NCBI RefSeq assembly: GCF_003950295.1
Contig: NZ_RHNP01000004.1
Coordinates: forward strand, 1 to 64,000
DNA length: 64,000 nt
Direction of reading: 5' to 3'
From: Loigolactobacillus iwatensis
Lineage (GTDB): Bacteria; Bacillota; Bacilli; Lactobacillales; Lactobacillaceae
A model generated the notes under the pieces. The model was not told the DNA's origin and did not search any database. It worked only from the letters and a program-made list of their open reading frames with translations. Positions 27,756-36,280 of this stretch are shown here, one piece after another. Position 1 is the first letter of the stretch; every line of letters begins with the position of its first letter. The translations under genes and the position numbers were made by a program.

Positions 27756-28646
27756 TTAAATTTTATTTTGTTCTAGCTCATTTAGGACTTTAGTAAGTGC
27801 CTGTTTTTGGGTCGCACTTGTTTTGGGATAAGCTAGTGGAAGGGCACTTAACCGAGTATTAATAATGTTTGAAACGATTTTACGGGACTGCCATTTATTA
27901 TCTGCCGGAATAATGTACCAGGGATTTTGCCGACTAGCTGTTGCGGTAATAACATCGCCATAGACACGCTGATAAGTATCCCAGTAAGCACGCTCATGAA
28001 TATCCGAAGTCGAAAATTTCCAGGTCTTTTCCGGAATCTCAATCCGCCGCTCAAACCGCTTTTTCTGCTCGTCTTTAGAAATATGTAAGAAGAATTTTAA
28101 AACCTGGTAGCCACAATGATTTAGGTAAGTTTCAAATTGGTTTAAATCAGCGTAACGGGTTGTAAAAAATTCTGGTTGGATATCGGTCAGATGATTAATC
28201 TTTGGCAAATTTTCTTTTAATAAAAGTTTGGGATGGACTTGTGGGGCCAAGACGTCCTCATAGTAAGAACGATTAAAAACGCCAATGTGGCCCCGTTCAG
28301 GTAAGACTTGATGGATTCGCCATAAGAAGTCGTGGGCCAACTCTTTGCTGGAAGGTTGTTTAAAATTAACCACCGTGCAGCCTTGGGGATTCACTCCGCT
28401 AAGCACGTGGCGAATCATACTATCCTTGCCAGCGGCATCTAATGCTTGAAAGATAATGACGACGCCATAACGGTTTTGTGCGTATAATTGATCTTCTAAT
28501 TGGTTTAGTTGTTTAATGTTCTCTTGAATCGACGCTTTAATTTCTTTTTCGCTGTTTGGGATTGGGACAGCCGTTTTGATTGCAGTTAAATTGATCATTT
28601 TTTTGCCAGTATAACGATATAATTGTTCACTTGTTTTCTCCGTCAT
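27756..28646 (-). CDS. Polyphosphate kinase 2 family protein (polyphosphate:nucleotide phosphotransferase)
   Basis: This is a PPK2 family enzyme, which transfers phosphate between polyphosphate and nucleotides. The 296 residues contain Walker A (FQALDAAGKDSMI near residue 68), the Walker B/lid region RGHIGVFNRSYYEDVL near 117, and the arginine-rich lid DEQKKRFERRIEIPEKTWKFS near 198. The one-domain length fits class I or III PPK2, which phosphorylate ADP or AMP. The class is not decided here. The start follows GGAAG. It converges with tag. Confidence 0.88.
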   Translation of the reverse strand: MTEKTSEQLYRYTGKKMINLTAIKTAVPIPNSEKEIKASIQENIKQLNQLEDQLYAQNRYGVVIIFQALDAAGKDSMIRHVLSGVNPQGCTVVNFKQPSSKELAHDFLWRIHQVLPERGHIGVFNRSYYEDVLAPQVHPKLLLKENLPKINHLTDIQPEFFTTRYADLNQFETYLNHCGYQVLKFFLHISKDEQKKRFERRIEIPEKTWKFSTSDIHERAYWDTYQRVYGDVITATASRQNPWYIIPADNKWQSRKIVSNIINTRLSALPLAYPKTSATQKQALTKVLNELEQNKI

Positions 28647-28823
28647 TATGCCACTTCCTTATAAATTTACCCTAGCACTAATGAAATAAGGAAACAATAG
28701 TCACCAGTAAGCCAGGAATGGCCAACTTTCAAATACGGGCTAGCTTAAATTAGTTTTGGAAAAGTTGGCCTAATTTGTTGCATCTATTATCTAGAAGTCT
28801 TAGTGGGGCATTTAATTAGAGAC

Positions 28824-28927
28824 AAAAAAAGCCTGATTTAAAGGTAAGCTAAGTAAAATCTAATGACCAGATGAACTTCTGGATTCAGATTTAGCATACT
28901 TAAATACCTTATTGATCACGCTTTTTT
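28824..28927 (-). terminator. Long (about 100 nt) hairpin after usp
   Basis: On the minus strand AAAAAAGC-TGAT-AAGGTA-TAAGT-AAATCT-CCAGA pairs in order with TCTGG-AGATTT-ACTTA-TACCTT-ATCA-GCTTTTTT, with small internal loops. It begins 11 bases after the usp stop and ends in a T-run, so it is probably the operon terminator, though it is unusually long. Confidence 0.65.
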
Positions 28928-28938
28928 GTAAGTTATTG

Positions 28939-29436
28939 TTATTTTGCCTGAATACTAGATTTTTTGCCTGCTTGATTTAACGCTGGCTTATTATCGAGGT
29001 CAGTACGAACGACAAGAACGTCACAGACCGCTGCTCGAGTAACGTATTCAGTAACCGAGCCGATGAGTAAACGTTCGACGGCATTTAAACCTGTTGCGCC
29101 AATCATAATTAAATCAATATCATGTTCCTTAGGGACTTCCTTTGCGACAATTACTTTTGGTGCACCGTACTCAATACTGTAATTAACGTTATCTAAGCCA
29201 TTTTCCTTTGCGGTTGTAATGTACTGTTCCATTGTCTTTTTTGCCGTTTCAGTTACTTGTTCAACCATAGCTGAATCAAAACTGGAAACATTTTGGAAAG
29301 CTCGAGTATCAACGACATGGACGAGATAAAGTTCAGCGTCATTACGCTTAGCTACTTCAACGGCCTTACGGAAGGCAAGTTCAGCTTCATAAGAACCATC
29401 AATGGCAACTAAAATATGTTTGTATTGTTGTAACAT
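28939..29436 (-). CDS. Universal stress protein (UspA family)
   Basis: This is a cytoplasmic stress protein of 165 residues with the Usp fold. The N-terminal YKHILVAIDGSYEAELAFRKA strand-loop and the ATP-binding motif GATGLNAVERLLIGSVTEYV near residue 117 are both present, so nucleotide binding is likely. The ATG at 29436 follows GGGGTG by six bases, and a GTG three codons upstream is less suitable. It is the second gene of a unit that begins with the 6S-like RNA and a small membrane protein, an arrangement described for lactic acid bacteria. It ends at a long hairpin. Confidence 0.9.
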   Translation of the reverse strand: MLQQYKHILVAIDGSYEAELAFRKAVEVAKRNDAELYLVHVVDTRAFQNVSSFDSAMVEQVTETAKKTMEQYITTAKENGLDNVNYSIEYGAPKVIVAKEVPKEHDIDLIMIGATGLNAVERLLIGSVTEYVTRAAVCDVLVVRTDLDNKPALNQAGKKSSIQAK

Positions 29437-29511
29437 GATAATCACCCCAATTCATTTTCTAATTCTATTGTACGTTATTTGCTGGTCTAATGTAAATGAA
29501 AGCGGCTAATT

Positions 29512-29790
29512 TTACAAATGATTTGCTAAAGAAAGTGCAAAAATCGCGGCCAGGAGACACCCAAGGATTAATAATACGACCCAAAGCGTTACATTAGGAA
29601 TTAATAGGCTAATTAAGGTTAAGCCACCGACAATTCCAAAATAATTGCGGTAACGTTTAACGAAATCATGCAACTGCTTGTCCTGGGTTAGGTCGTGCAT
29701 TAAAAAAGTTCGGGTCAGATGACGATGTAAATAGTAAGCAAGTACCAATAATACAAGGGCGAAAAGTGCCATAGCCAATCTAATAAGCAT
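29512..29790 (-). CDS. Small membrane protein of the usp operon, unknown function
   Basis: This 92-residue protein of unknown function has three hydrophobic segments, near residues 3-20, 50-65 and 70-90, separated by a charged loop (HDLTQDKQLHDFVKRYRNYFG). It begins six bases after AAGGAGG and stands 75 bases before usp on the same strand. I do not recognise a named family. The position between the 6S-like RNA and usp matches the 'hypothetical gene' noted in the Lacto-usp RNA context. Confidence 0.75.
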   Translation of the reverse strand: MLIRLAMALFALVLLVLAYYLHRHLTRTFLMHDLTQDKQLHDFVKRYRNYFGIVGGLTLISLLIPNVTLWVVLLILGCLLAAIFALSLANHL

Positions 29791-29808
29791 GCTGAATCCT
29801 CCTTATGT

Positions 29809-30052
29809 AAAAAAAGAGGGCCGCTCGAAAGCGAACCCTCACAAAGTATCACTACTCTGTAGATAATCTGGTAGTGCCGTTGTTAATCCCTTCGGATTGA
29901 ACCCGCGAAAAGGCAGGTGGGCTCAGCTACCTAAAGATACTAGCTTCCTCGTGAAAAGGCATGCTTGATCTAAAGATTGAAAGCCGATCCCAAATTTAAT
30001 TACTTGATCGGTCAACACCATAATAGGAATAATCGAACACCTCAGAAAATCT
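29809..30052 (-). ncRNA. ssrS: 6S-like RNA (Lacto-usp motif candidate)
   Basis: This is a 240-nt non-coding transcript read on the minus strand between rarA and the usp genes. It has its own promoter and ends in a perfect terminator (GAGGG-CGCT-TTCG-AGCG-CCCTC then seven T). Between them are several hairpins: CCGATC/GATCGG, AATCC-GAA-GGGATT, and CACTAC/GTAGTG. 6S RNA genes of Firmicutes often lie beside rarA (yrvN), and the Lacto-usp motif lies before a small gene and usp, both as here. 6S RNA binds sigma-A RNA polymerase and mimics an open promoter. The identification rests on position and structure and was not tested against a covariance model. Confidence 0.75.
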
Positions 30053-30058
30053 ACATTT

Positions 30059-30087
30059 ATAGTAGCATAGCCGGAAGTTCAGTGCAA
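30059..30087 (-). promoter_or_regulatory. Promoter of the 6S-like RNA
   Basis: On the minus strand TTGCAC (30082-30087) and TACTAT (30059-30064) are separated by 17 bases and give a start near 30052. Confidence 0.65.
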
Positions 30088-30131
30088 ATTTTTGACTTAC
30101 GTTAAGCATGATTAGGCTAACAATGGAAGCG

Positions 30132-31406
30132 CTAATTTTTTTGTGCTTTTTCTAAACGTTCATATTGTTGCTTAAGGGCAGTTTCATATTTTCCATTAGC
30201 CTTAGGTTGATAATATTGGGCGTGTTTTAAACGGTTTGGTAAATATTGCTGCTTGACCCAATCGTTAGGGTAATCATGGGGAAATTTATAATCAACACCG
30301 TGGTTTAGTTTGGCGGCACCTTGGTAATGTGCGTCTTTGAGGTGATCAGGAATTTCGCCGGCCTTACCATCACGAATATCCGTTAATGCAGAATCGATTG
30401 CGTTAATACCAGAGTTGGATTTTGGTGATAAGCAAAGATCAATGACCGCGTCGGCAAGTGGGATTCTTGCTTCAGGTAAACCCAACTTTTCTGCAGCAGT
30501 AATGGCATTAACGGTTCGCGCGCAGGCCTGAGGATTACCCAGACCAACATCTTCGTAAGCAATGACTAGCAGGCGGCGCATGATACTTGGTAAATCACCA
30601 GCCTCAATTAAACGGCCCATGTAGTGAAGCGCAGCATTAACGTCACTACCACGAATGGATTTTTGTAAAGCCGAAATAACATCGTAATGTGCGTCACCGT
30701 TTTTGTCATTGGCTAAAGCTTTCTTTTGAATACATTCCTCAATGATTGGAAGTGTTAAATTAATTTCACCTTGTTGATCCTTAGGTGTTGATTTCACCGC
30801 TAACTCGAGACCATTTAAGGCGCTGCGCAAGTCACCGTTTGTTGCTTCGCCTAATAAATTAAGTGCCTTTTCGGATAGCTTTACTGGATATTCACCAAGT
30901 CCATTAGTTGAATCGGTTAATGCTCGATTAATTGCTATCTTGATATCACTTGGCGCCAATGGCTTGACTTCAAAGATTTGAGTGCGGCTTCGAATAGCAG
31001 GATTAATTGAAATGTAGGGATTTTCCGTTGTTGCACCAATTAAAATAATTCGGCCGTTTTCCAAGTGGGGTAAGAGAAAGTCTTGTTTGGTTTTATCTAA
31101 ACGGTGAATTTCATCTAATAGTAAAATAACTGTGCCACTCATTTTTGCTTCTTCAGCAACAATTTGTAAATCTTTTTTACTATCAGTTGCTGCATTTAAC
31201 ATTCGAAAAGCGTAATGAGTTGAACCAGCAATGGCACTTGCAATACTGGTTTTACCAGTACCAGGCGGACCGTATAAAATCATGGATGAGAGCATTTTTG
31301 CGTCAACCATACGGTGAATAATTTTACCGGGGCCAACGAGTTGTTGTTGACCAACCACTTCATCGATTGTTTTAGGCCGCATTCGGTAAGCTAAAGGCTG
31401 TTGCAT
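30132..31406 (-). CDS. rarA: Replication-associated recombination protein RarA (MgsA)
   Basis: RarA is a clamp-loader-like AAA+ ATPase acting at stalled replication forks. The N-terminal part shows PLAYRMRPKTIDEVVGQQQLVGPG, Walker A GPPGTGKTSIA near residue 46, Walker B LLLDEIHRLDKTKQDFLLP and sensor GATTENPYI near 127. The C-terminal tetramer domain includes KSIRGSDVNAALHYMGRLI, RRLLVIAYEDVGLGNP and YKFPHDYPNDWVKQQYLP. The ATG at 31406 follows AAGGAGGAA, and upstream in-frame starts lack a site. Length 424 is typical. It is divergent from the gshF-like gene. Confidence 0.94.
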   Translation of the reverse strand: MQQPLAYRMRPKTIDEVVGQQQLVGPGKIIHRMVDAKMLSSMILYGPPGTGKTSIASAIAGSTHYAFRMLNAATDSKKDLQIVAEEAKMSGTVILLLDEIHRLDKTKQDFLLPHLENGRIILIGATTENPYISINPAIRSRTQIFEVKPLAPSDIKIAINRALTDSTNGLGEYPVKLSEKALNLLGEATNGDLRSALNGLELAVKSTPKDQQGEINLTLPIIEECIQKKALANDKNGDAHYDVISALQKSIRGSDVNAALHYMGRLIEAGDLPSIMRRLLVIAYEDVGLGNPQACARTVNAITAAEKLGLPEARIPLADAVIDLCLSPKSNSGINAIDSALTDIRDGKAGEIPDHLKDAHYQGAAKLNHGVDYKFPHDYPNDWVKQQYLPNRLKHAQYYQPKANGKYETALKQQYERLEKAQKN

Positions 31407-31554
31407 AATTATCTTTCCTCCTTCACCTGATAATTGAACTTCACGAAGAACCATTATAACATTGTCGAATCCGGATTCGGTAATTACTGCCGCATAATGG
31501 TTAAATTCATGTATAATATTGGTAATTAACTTAAGAATAAGGAGTCTTTTAACT

Positions 31555-33828
31555 ATGTTAAATCATTTTGGAAAACAAATTCAGAAATTTCAGCGTTTTC
31601 CATTTCTTTATGAAGGCCAATTTGGACTTGAAAAAGAGGTTCAACGTGTTACAACGGCTGGTGAATTGGTGACGACAAAATATCCGGCCAGTTTGAGTTT
31701 GTCCCAAGGTCAGCCGTATTTAAAACCAAATTTTACCACGACTCAGATTAAAGTGGTCACTGATCGTTTTTCTTCGATTCACGAAATGTATCACCAATTA
31801 CAAGGACTGGACGATGTTTTGACCCAAAATTTAGCAACTGCTGAACGCTTATGGCCGCTGTCAATGCCGCCTAAATTGCCCGACGATCAGGCGATTAAGT
31901 TAACGACACAAGAACGTGCTCACTATAAACAACCAGTTTCTAAACGCAGTCTAAAATCGCAGATGATAGCGGCCATTCGGCTTAATTTTAGCCTACCAAC
32001 ACGGCTATTATTGGTGTTATATGAAGACCACTATCAGGATAAGTATGATTCTTATTTAGAATTTCATAATGCAGCGTACTTGAAAGTGGCACAAAATTAC
32101 CAACATTACCGGTATATTCTGACTTATTTATTTGGTGCTAGTCCACTGGCGGAGATGAATTTCTATCAATCTGGGCAAGCCAAACCGGCTAAATTAGTGC
32201 GTAGCTTGGCTAATAGTCAGAGGTATGGTTACGCTAATCAGACTGCTAGTCAAATTTCCTTTGCATCTTTGGCTCAGTATGTGCAAGATATTACGACCTG
32301 TGTTAAGCAGGAAAAGTTGGCCAATTCCCGTGAATTTAATGTACCTGTCTTGTTACAGGGTAGAGAGCTCAGTAAATTAACTAGTGAAGGCGTTACTCAT
32401 TTGGAATTGCGTAATTTAGAATTAGATCCCTTTGCTTTAGATGGAATTAGCGAAGACGATTTAGACTTTATGCAGGCCTTCGTTATTTATATGTTAATTT
32501 TACCAAGCATAGCCCAGCAAAAGGTAAGCTCAATTTTGCAAACAGCAGCCGAGCAAAATGAACAAGTTGCGTTGGAAGATCCAACCAGAGCTTCTGCATT
32601 GCAAGTGCCGTTGACTGAATTTATCCAGGGAATGCAAAAGTTTGTCGTAGATTTTGCTGCCCCGAAGCGTCTGCAAACTGCAGTTAATCGGATGGCGGAA
32701 CGAGTGATAGATTTCAAAAAAACGCCGGCCTATCTATTAAGCCAACAAGTGAGTCAACAGTCATTAAGTCACTTTGCCGTCAAACAGGCTAATACAACCT
32801 ATAACGACCAAACACAAGTGGTTTATCAATTGAGGGGTTATCAGGACCTTAGTTTATCAACGCAGGCACTTTTGCGTGCTGCCATTCAAGTTGGGTTACA
32901 TGTGGAAGTACTTGATCGCCAGGATAATTTAATCAGATTAAGTTATCAAAAACAGTCTGAAATTGTCAAACAGGGTAGTTTAACCAGTAAAGGTAATCAG
33001 TTAAGTGGGGAACTTAGCGCAAATAAAACGGTTCTAAAAAAGTTATTAGGTGAGGCCGGATTCGCTGTTCCAATGAGCGCTGAGTATCAAACACAAGCGG
33101 CCGCGTTAACTGATTTTTCGGATTACGCTAAACGTGGAATTGTTGTAAAACCTCGTTGTGGTCATAATGGGGCAGGCGTGACTGTTTTTAAGTTACCACC
33201 AAAGCGAGCTGCTTACGCGGCGGCCGTCAGTACGGCTTTTAAATTTGATCAAACAATTATGGTTGAGTCTTTTGTTGTTGGATCGCAGTACCGTTTCCTA
33301 GTAATTAGTGGCAAGGTTAAAGCAGTGCTTGAACAAACACCGGCAAATGTTGTGGGGGATGGTCGTTTAACTATTCAACAATTAATTGAAAAGAAGAACC
33401 TTACACGAGGTGAAAATCAAACTAAACCGCTGGAAAAAATACCATTAGATGGTCCAACAGCGGCCAATTTAACTCAACAGGGCCTGCAATTGACGACTAT
33501 TCCAGTTCGTGGTAATTTAGTTTATTTAGGTGATACTGCTAACCCTATAACTGGAGGGGATTCGGTTGATATGACGACGGATGTTGATGTCAGTTATTGT
33601 CATTTGGCAGAGCGTGTGGCCGCTGAATTGAAGTTAACCGTTGCTGGGATTGATCTGTTTATTGATAATCCGTATAAAGCAGTGACAGATGAACACCCAG
33701 AATTAGGGATGGTTTTAAGTGTCACAAATCAACCAAGCCTGATTGAACATCTTTTTCCTTATTATGGAGAGGCACAACCAGTGGCACAACAGTTGCTGCA
33801 GTCCTTATTTCCTAAGGCATTTCATTAA
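31555..33828 (+). CDS. gshF: GshF-like bifunctional glutathione synthesis protein with degenerate active sites
   Basis: This 757-residue protein has the layout of GshF: an N-terminal gamma-glutamylcysteine ligase domain (FGLEKEVQR near residue 26, LWPLSMPP, LELRNLELDPFA) and a C-terminal ATP-grasp domain (VVKPRCGHNGAGVTVF, ANVVGDGRLTI, GGDSVDMT). By eye several metal- or substrate-binding residues are changed. The usual TDF..LELIT reads PNF..IKVVT, SGIHFNF reads AAIRLNF, and the ATP-grasp IIE.NFNP reads VLSVTNQP. The frame is intact, so it is not a simple pseudogene. It may have lost or changed activity. The start follows AAGGAG. TATAAT at 31512-31517 is a probable -10. Confidence 0.8.
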   Translation: MLNHFGKQIQKFQRFPFLYEGQFGLEKEVQRVTTAGELVTTKYPASLSLSQGQPYLKPNFTTTQIKVVTDRFSSIHEMYHQLQGLDDVLTQNLATAERLWPLSMPPKLPDDQAIKLTTQERAHYKQPVSKRSLKSQMIAAIRLNFSLPTRLLLVLYEDHYQDKYDSYLEFHNAAYLKVAQNYQHYRYILTYLFGASPLAEMNFYQSGQAKPAKLVRSLANSQRYGYANQTASQISFASLAQYVQDITTCVKQEKLANSREFNVPVLLQGRELSKLTSEGVTHLELRNLELDPFALDGISEDDLDFMQAFVIYMLILPSIAQQKVSSILQTAAEQNEQVALEDPTRASALQVPLTEFIQGMQKFVVDFAAPKRLQTAVNRMAERVIDFKKTPAYLLSQQVSQQSLSHFAVKQANTTYNDQTQVVYQLRGYQDLSLSTQALLRAAIQVGLHVEVLDRQDNLIRLSYQKQSEIVKQGSLTSKGNQLSGELSANKTVLKKLLGEAGFAVPMSAEYQTQAAALTDFSDYAKRGIVVKPRCGHNGAGVTVFKLPPKRAAYAAAVSTAFKFDQTIMVESFVVGSQYRFLVISGKVKAVLEQTPANVVGDGRLTIQQLIEKKNLTRGENQTKPLEKIPLDGPTAANLTQQGLQLTTIPVRGNLVYLGDTANPITGGDSVDMTTDVDVSYCHLAERVAAELKLTVAGIDLFIDNPYKAVTDEHPELGMVLSVTNQPSLIEHLFPYYGEAQPVAQQLLQSLFPKAFH

Positions 33829-33842
33829 AAGCATTTAAAAAG

Positions 33843-33975
33843 GGTGGAAGTGGAACAAAAGTCGGTTTTGGATTGGCTGTAGTTAGATACGTGAACCTAA
33901 TTTTTGGTGCACGTTCTAAAGTAAGGTTCGGAAACAGTAAGCGGCTGGGACAAAAGTCCCAGCCGCTTACTGTTT
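33843..33975 (+). repeat. Intergenic repeat R1, copy 4, ending in a perfect terminator hairpin
   Basis: It starts GTGGAAGTGGAACAAAAGTCGG, has the central ACGTGAACC and GCACGTTCTAAA words, and ends in perfect 20-base arms (33932-33951 with 33956-33975) around an AAAA loop. It lies between the convergent gshF-like and yueI genes and would terminate both. Confidence 0.7.
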
Positions 33976-34019
33976 AAAATCCTTTTGTAATTTGATTTGC
34001 ATAATCCTTAGAACCTTGC

Positions 34020-34499
34020 TTAGTCATCATTGCGGTGAAATAGGTTGTCCAACAATGACGGACGTTTTTTAGCATTTGTTTCGGTGCTCGGCTTTTCGTA
34101 GTATTGAGTAATGGCAACCTCAGTAACGTTTACCGCTTGTGGTGCTACCAATAGTAAGCCGACCGCATCAGCATTTGTTTGTGCAGTCTCATCACTGATC
34201 ATGGTAAAGGGCAGGTTATTAGCTGCGGCAAAGCTCAGGTAGGGTTGTAAGCGACCCTGATCAAGCTTGCCATTTAGTAATAACTTTGTTTGTTTTGTGT
34301 CGTACTGTGGGACTATTTTTTTAAAGGCCGGTAGCGTTCGTTCATCGTTTATTTCAGCAACTGTTGCCAATAGGTAAACCCGCTCCCGTAATGAGCCGAG
34401 ATAACGCCGGCGCTCGTCTGGTTTAGTCTGTGGAGTGCCACTCATTCGATCCTTAAGAAAATCTTCAACGCCGTCACCATTTGATTGATTAGCAGCCAT
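34020..34499 (-). CDS. DUF1694 (YueI) family protein
   Basis: This soluble protein of 159 residues belongs to the YueI/DUF1694 family. The family motifs are RRRYLGSLRERVYLLATVAEI near residue 30, LLLNGKLDQGRLQPYLSFAAANNLPFTMI near 72, and GLLLVAPQAVNV near 114. The C-terminal tail is polar, with KKRPSLLDNLFHRND. The function is unknown. AAGGATG precedes the ATG. It converges with the gshF-like gene. Confidence 0.82.
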   Translation of the reverse strand: MAANQSNGDGVEDFLKDRMSGTPQTKPDERRRYLGSLRERVYLLATVAEINDERTLPAFKKIVPQYDTKQTKLLLNGKLDQGRLQPYLSFAAANNLPFTMISDETAQTNADAVGLLLVAPQAVNVTEVAITQYYEKPSTETNAKKRPSLLDNLFHRNDD

Positions 34500-34531
34500 T
34501 TTTAAACATCCTTTCTCTGGTATACTAGAGA

Positions 34532-34642
34532 GTGTTTGGAAAAGCGGTCAGATTCTGAGGATTAGCCTAGATTGACGAATTATCTGTGAAACAGATGATT
34601 TGGCGATCATAGCTAACCGCAGGAATCTGCTTTTTCAAGCAC
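34532..34642. repeat. Long imperfect hairpin element R2
   Basis: GTGTTTGGAAAAGC-AGATTC-TTAGC pairs with GCTAA-GAATCT-GCTTTTTCAAGCAC, and an inner hairpin ATCTGTGAAACAGAT sits at the tip. The right-hand word GAATCTGCTTTTTCAA recurs in shortened or diverged form at about 5215, 8397, 26829 and 35380. It occupies the gap between the divergent yueI and DUF1054 genes. Confidence 0.5.
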
Positions 34643-34706
34643 GTTTTGGTATATTGAGTATAGCATGGAAGCTTGCAGCTGAGAAGTTTGGTGCTAGGGG
34701 AGGAAA

Positions 34707-35330
34707 ATGAGTTTGGTATTTGAACAACGTGATTTTAGTGTCTTTGACGATCAAACGGTGGCTGGCCGAATGGCTGGTATCAAAAATAAACTTGATCCAA
34801 AATTTGAAGTGTTGGGCCAGGAACTGGCTGATCAATTGGCCAAGCAGAAGATGGTGACCTACGTTCAAGTGGCAAAGCATTTGCGGCGGCACGTCTACCT
34901 GGCACCAAATACTTGGTTTGCACTGGGCCCACATAAACGAGGGTATAAGATGTTGCCCCACATTGAAATTGGCTTTTGGAATGACCGTTTATTTGTCTGG
35001 CTTTGTTTATTGGAAAATATTCAAGATAACGATCGCTACGTGATGGTTATTAAGCAACAACGTCGCGCAATTTTAGCCTTAGCGAAAGAAGACAAAACTT
35101 GGCGACTTTCTGGTAATCATATGGCAAAGCCAACAACTGATTTAACCCAGGCTGCTTTAAAGGCACAAACAGCTCGTTTTGCCACCGTAAAAAAAGGTGA
35201 ATGGTTGCTAGGAAAGATTTGGTTGAAGGGTGATCCAATTTTTGAACACCCTGGGGCTGTTGAAGCGGAGATTAAACAGACCGTTTCGGAATTAGTACCG
35301 CTATACCAAGATTTATTGATGGTTTTGTAA
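34707..35330 (+). CDS. DUF1054 (YktB/UPF0637) family protein
   Basis: This soluble protein of 207 residues belongs to DUF1054 (UPF0637, YktB). Typical are the N-terminal FEQRDFSVFDDQTVAGRMAGI, VAKHLRRHVYLAPNTWFALGP near residue 50, and GYKMLPHIEIGFWNDRLFVW near 76. The biochemical function is unknown. The start follows GGGGAGG. It is a single gene converging on rpsD. Confidence 0.85.
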   Translation: MSLVFEQRDFSVFDDQTVAGRMAGIKNKLDPKFEVLGQELADQLAKQKMVTYVQVAKHLRRHVYLAPNTWFALGPHKRGYKMLPHIEIGFWNDRLFVWLCLLENIQDNDRYVMVIKQQRRAILALAKEDKTWRLSGNHMAKPTTDLTQAALKAQTARFATVKKGEWLLGKIWLKGDPIFEHPGAVEAEIKQTVSELVPLYQDLLMVL

Positions 35331-35410
35331 TTATTAATTTAATGATATGGGCCTTGATTAAGAATTATTTTTGTTGCGATTTTTTCAAACACTCGCTAAA
35401 TTTGGCCATA

Positions 35411-35442
35411 AAAAAAGCCCACCACAATGTGGTAGGCTTTTT
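35411..35442. terminator. Bidirectional terminator between DUF1054 and rpsD
   Basis: AAAAAAGCC-ACCAC and GTGGT-GGCTTTTT pair around a small loop. The arms provide a T-run in both directions. Confidence 0.85.
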
Positions 35443-35453
35443 GCTCGTGAAGA

Positions 35454-36065
35454 TTACAATAATTGGTTGTAGTATTCAACGACAAGGGTTTCATCGATAT
35501 CTGGTTCAAGTTCTTCACGTTCTGGAAGACGTGTTAATGAACCTTCAAGTTTGTCAGCGTCGAAGCTTACAAAAGCAGGACGACCAACAACAGCTTCAAT
35601 GGCACCTTGGATAATAACTAAGTTCTTTGATTTTTCGCGAACAGAGATAACTTGGCCAACTTCAACTCGGTATGAAGGAATATCAACGCGTTTGCCATCA
35701 ACCAAAATATGGCCGTGGTTTACTAATTGACGAGCTTGCGGACGAGTTGTTGCTAAACCTAAACGGAATACCATATTGTCTAAACGACGTTCAAGTAAGA
35801 TCATGAAGTTAACACCTTGTTTACCTTCTTTAATCTTACCAGCAGCCTCAAATAAGTTTGAGAATTGGCGTTCGTTTAAACCATACATGAACCGTAATTT
35901 TTGCTTTTCACGTAATTGAACACCATATTCGGATAACTTACGACGATTGTTAGGACCATGATCGCCAGGAGCATATGGCCGACGAGATAATTCTTTACCA
36001 GTGCCAGAAAGGGAGATTCCCAAACGACGTGATTTTTTCCACTTTGGACCTGTATAACGAGACAT
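35454..36065 (-). CDS. rpsD: 30S ribosomal protein S4
   Basis: S4 binds 16S rRNA first in assembly of the small subunit body. The 203 residues include the N-terminal [15 protein letters not shown], the zinc-free [18 protein letters not shown] block near residue 33, and the S4 RNA-binding domain ([35 protein letters not shown]) near 93-130. It is a single gene with its own promoter, a long leader and a terminator, as usual for rpsD in Firmicutes, where S4 often represses its own leader. Confidence 0.97.
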   Translation of the reverse strand: MSRYTGPKWKKSRRLGISLSGTGKELSRRPYAPGDHGPNNRRKLSEYGVQLREKQKLRFMYGLNERQFSNLFEAAGKIKEGKQGVNFMILLERRLDNMVFRLGLATTRPQARQLVNHGHILVDGKRVDIPSYRVEVGQVISVREKSKNLVIIQGAIEAVVGRPAFVSFDADKLEGSLTRLPEREELEPDIDETLVVEYYNQLL

Positions 36066-36270
36066 AAATGTAATCCTCCAATAAATAGTTTTGGAGTAAA
36101 ATAAGCTAAGTGCAAGCTCAGTATACGTGCAGTTTATTTTGCAATTTTCACCATTTGCAGCCGTAGGTTACTGATTGAACGAAAAGTAATAAACTGTTGA
36201 CGTGTTTACCGCTTGCTGCTGCGTATTTTACACAATGATCAGTATAGCTTAGCTGTTCAGTTAAAGTCAA
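36066..36270 (-). promoter_or_regulatory. rpsD promoter and leader
   Basis: On the minus strand TTGACT (36265-36270) and TATACT (36241-36246) are 18 bases apart, giving a start near 36234 and a leader of about 170 bases. Firmicute rpsD leaders can bind S4. I could not confirm a specific S4-binding fold by eye. Confidence 0.5.
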
Positions 36271-36280
36271 TGCCAATTGC

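Noticed and set aside
31555-33828. gshF-like gene as a broken pseudogene
   Set aside because: There is no stop or frameshift over 757 codons and the start and RBS are good, so it is reported as divergent, not broken.
35876-36115. A 79-codon ORF over the rpsD leader and 5' end
   Set aside because: It is an out-of-frame shadow of rpsD on the same strand.
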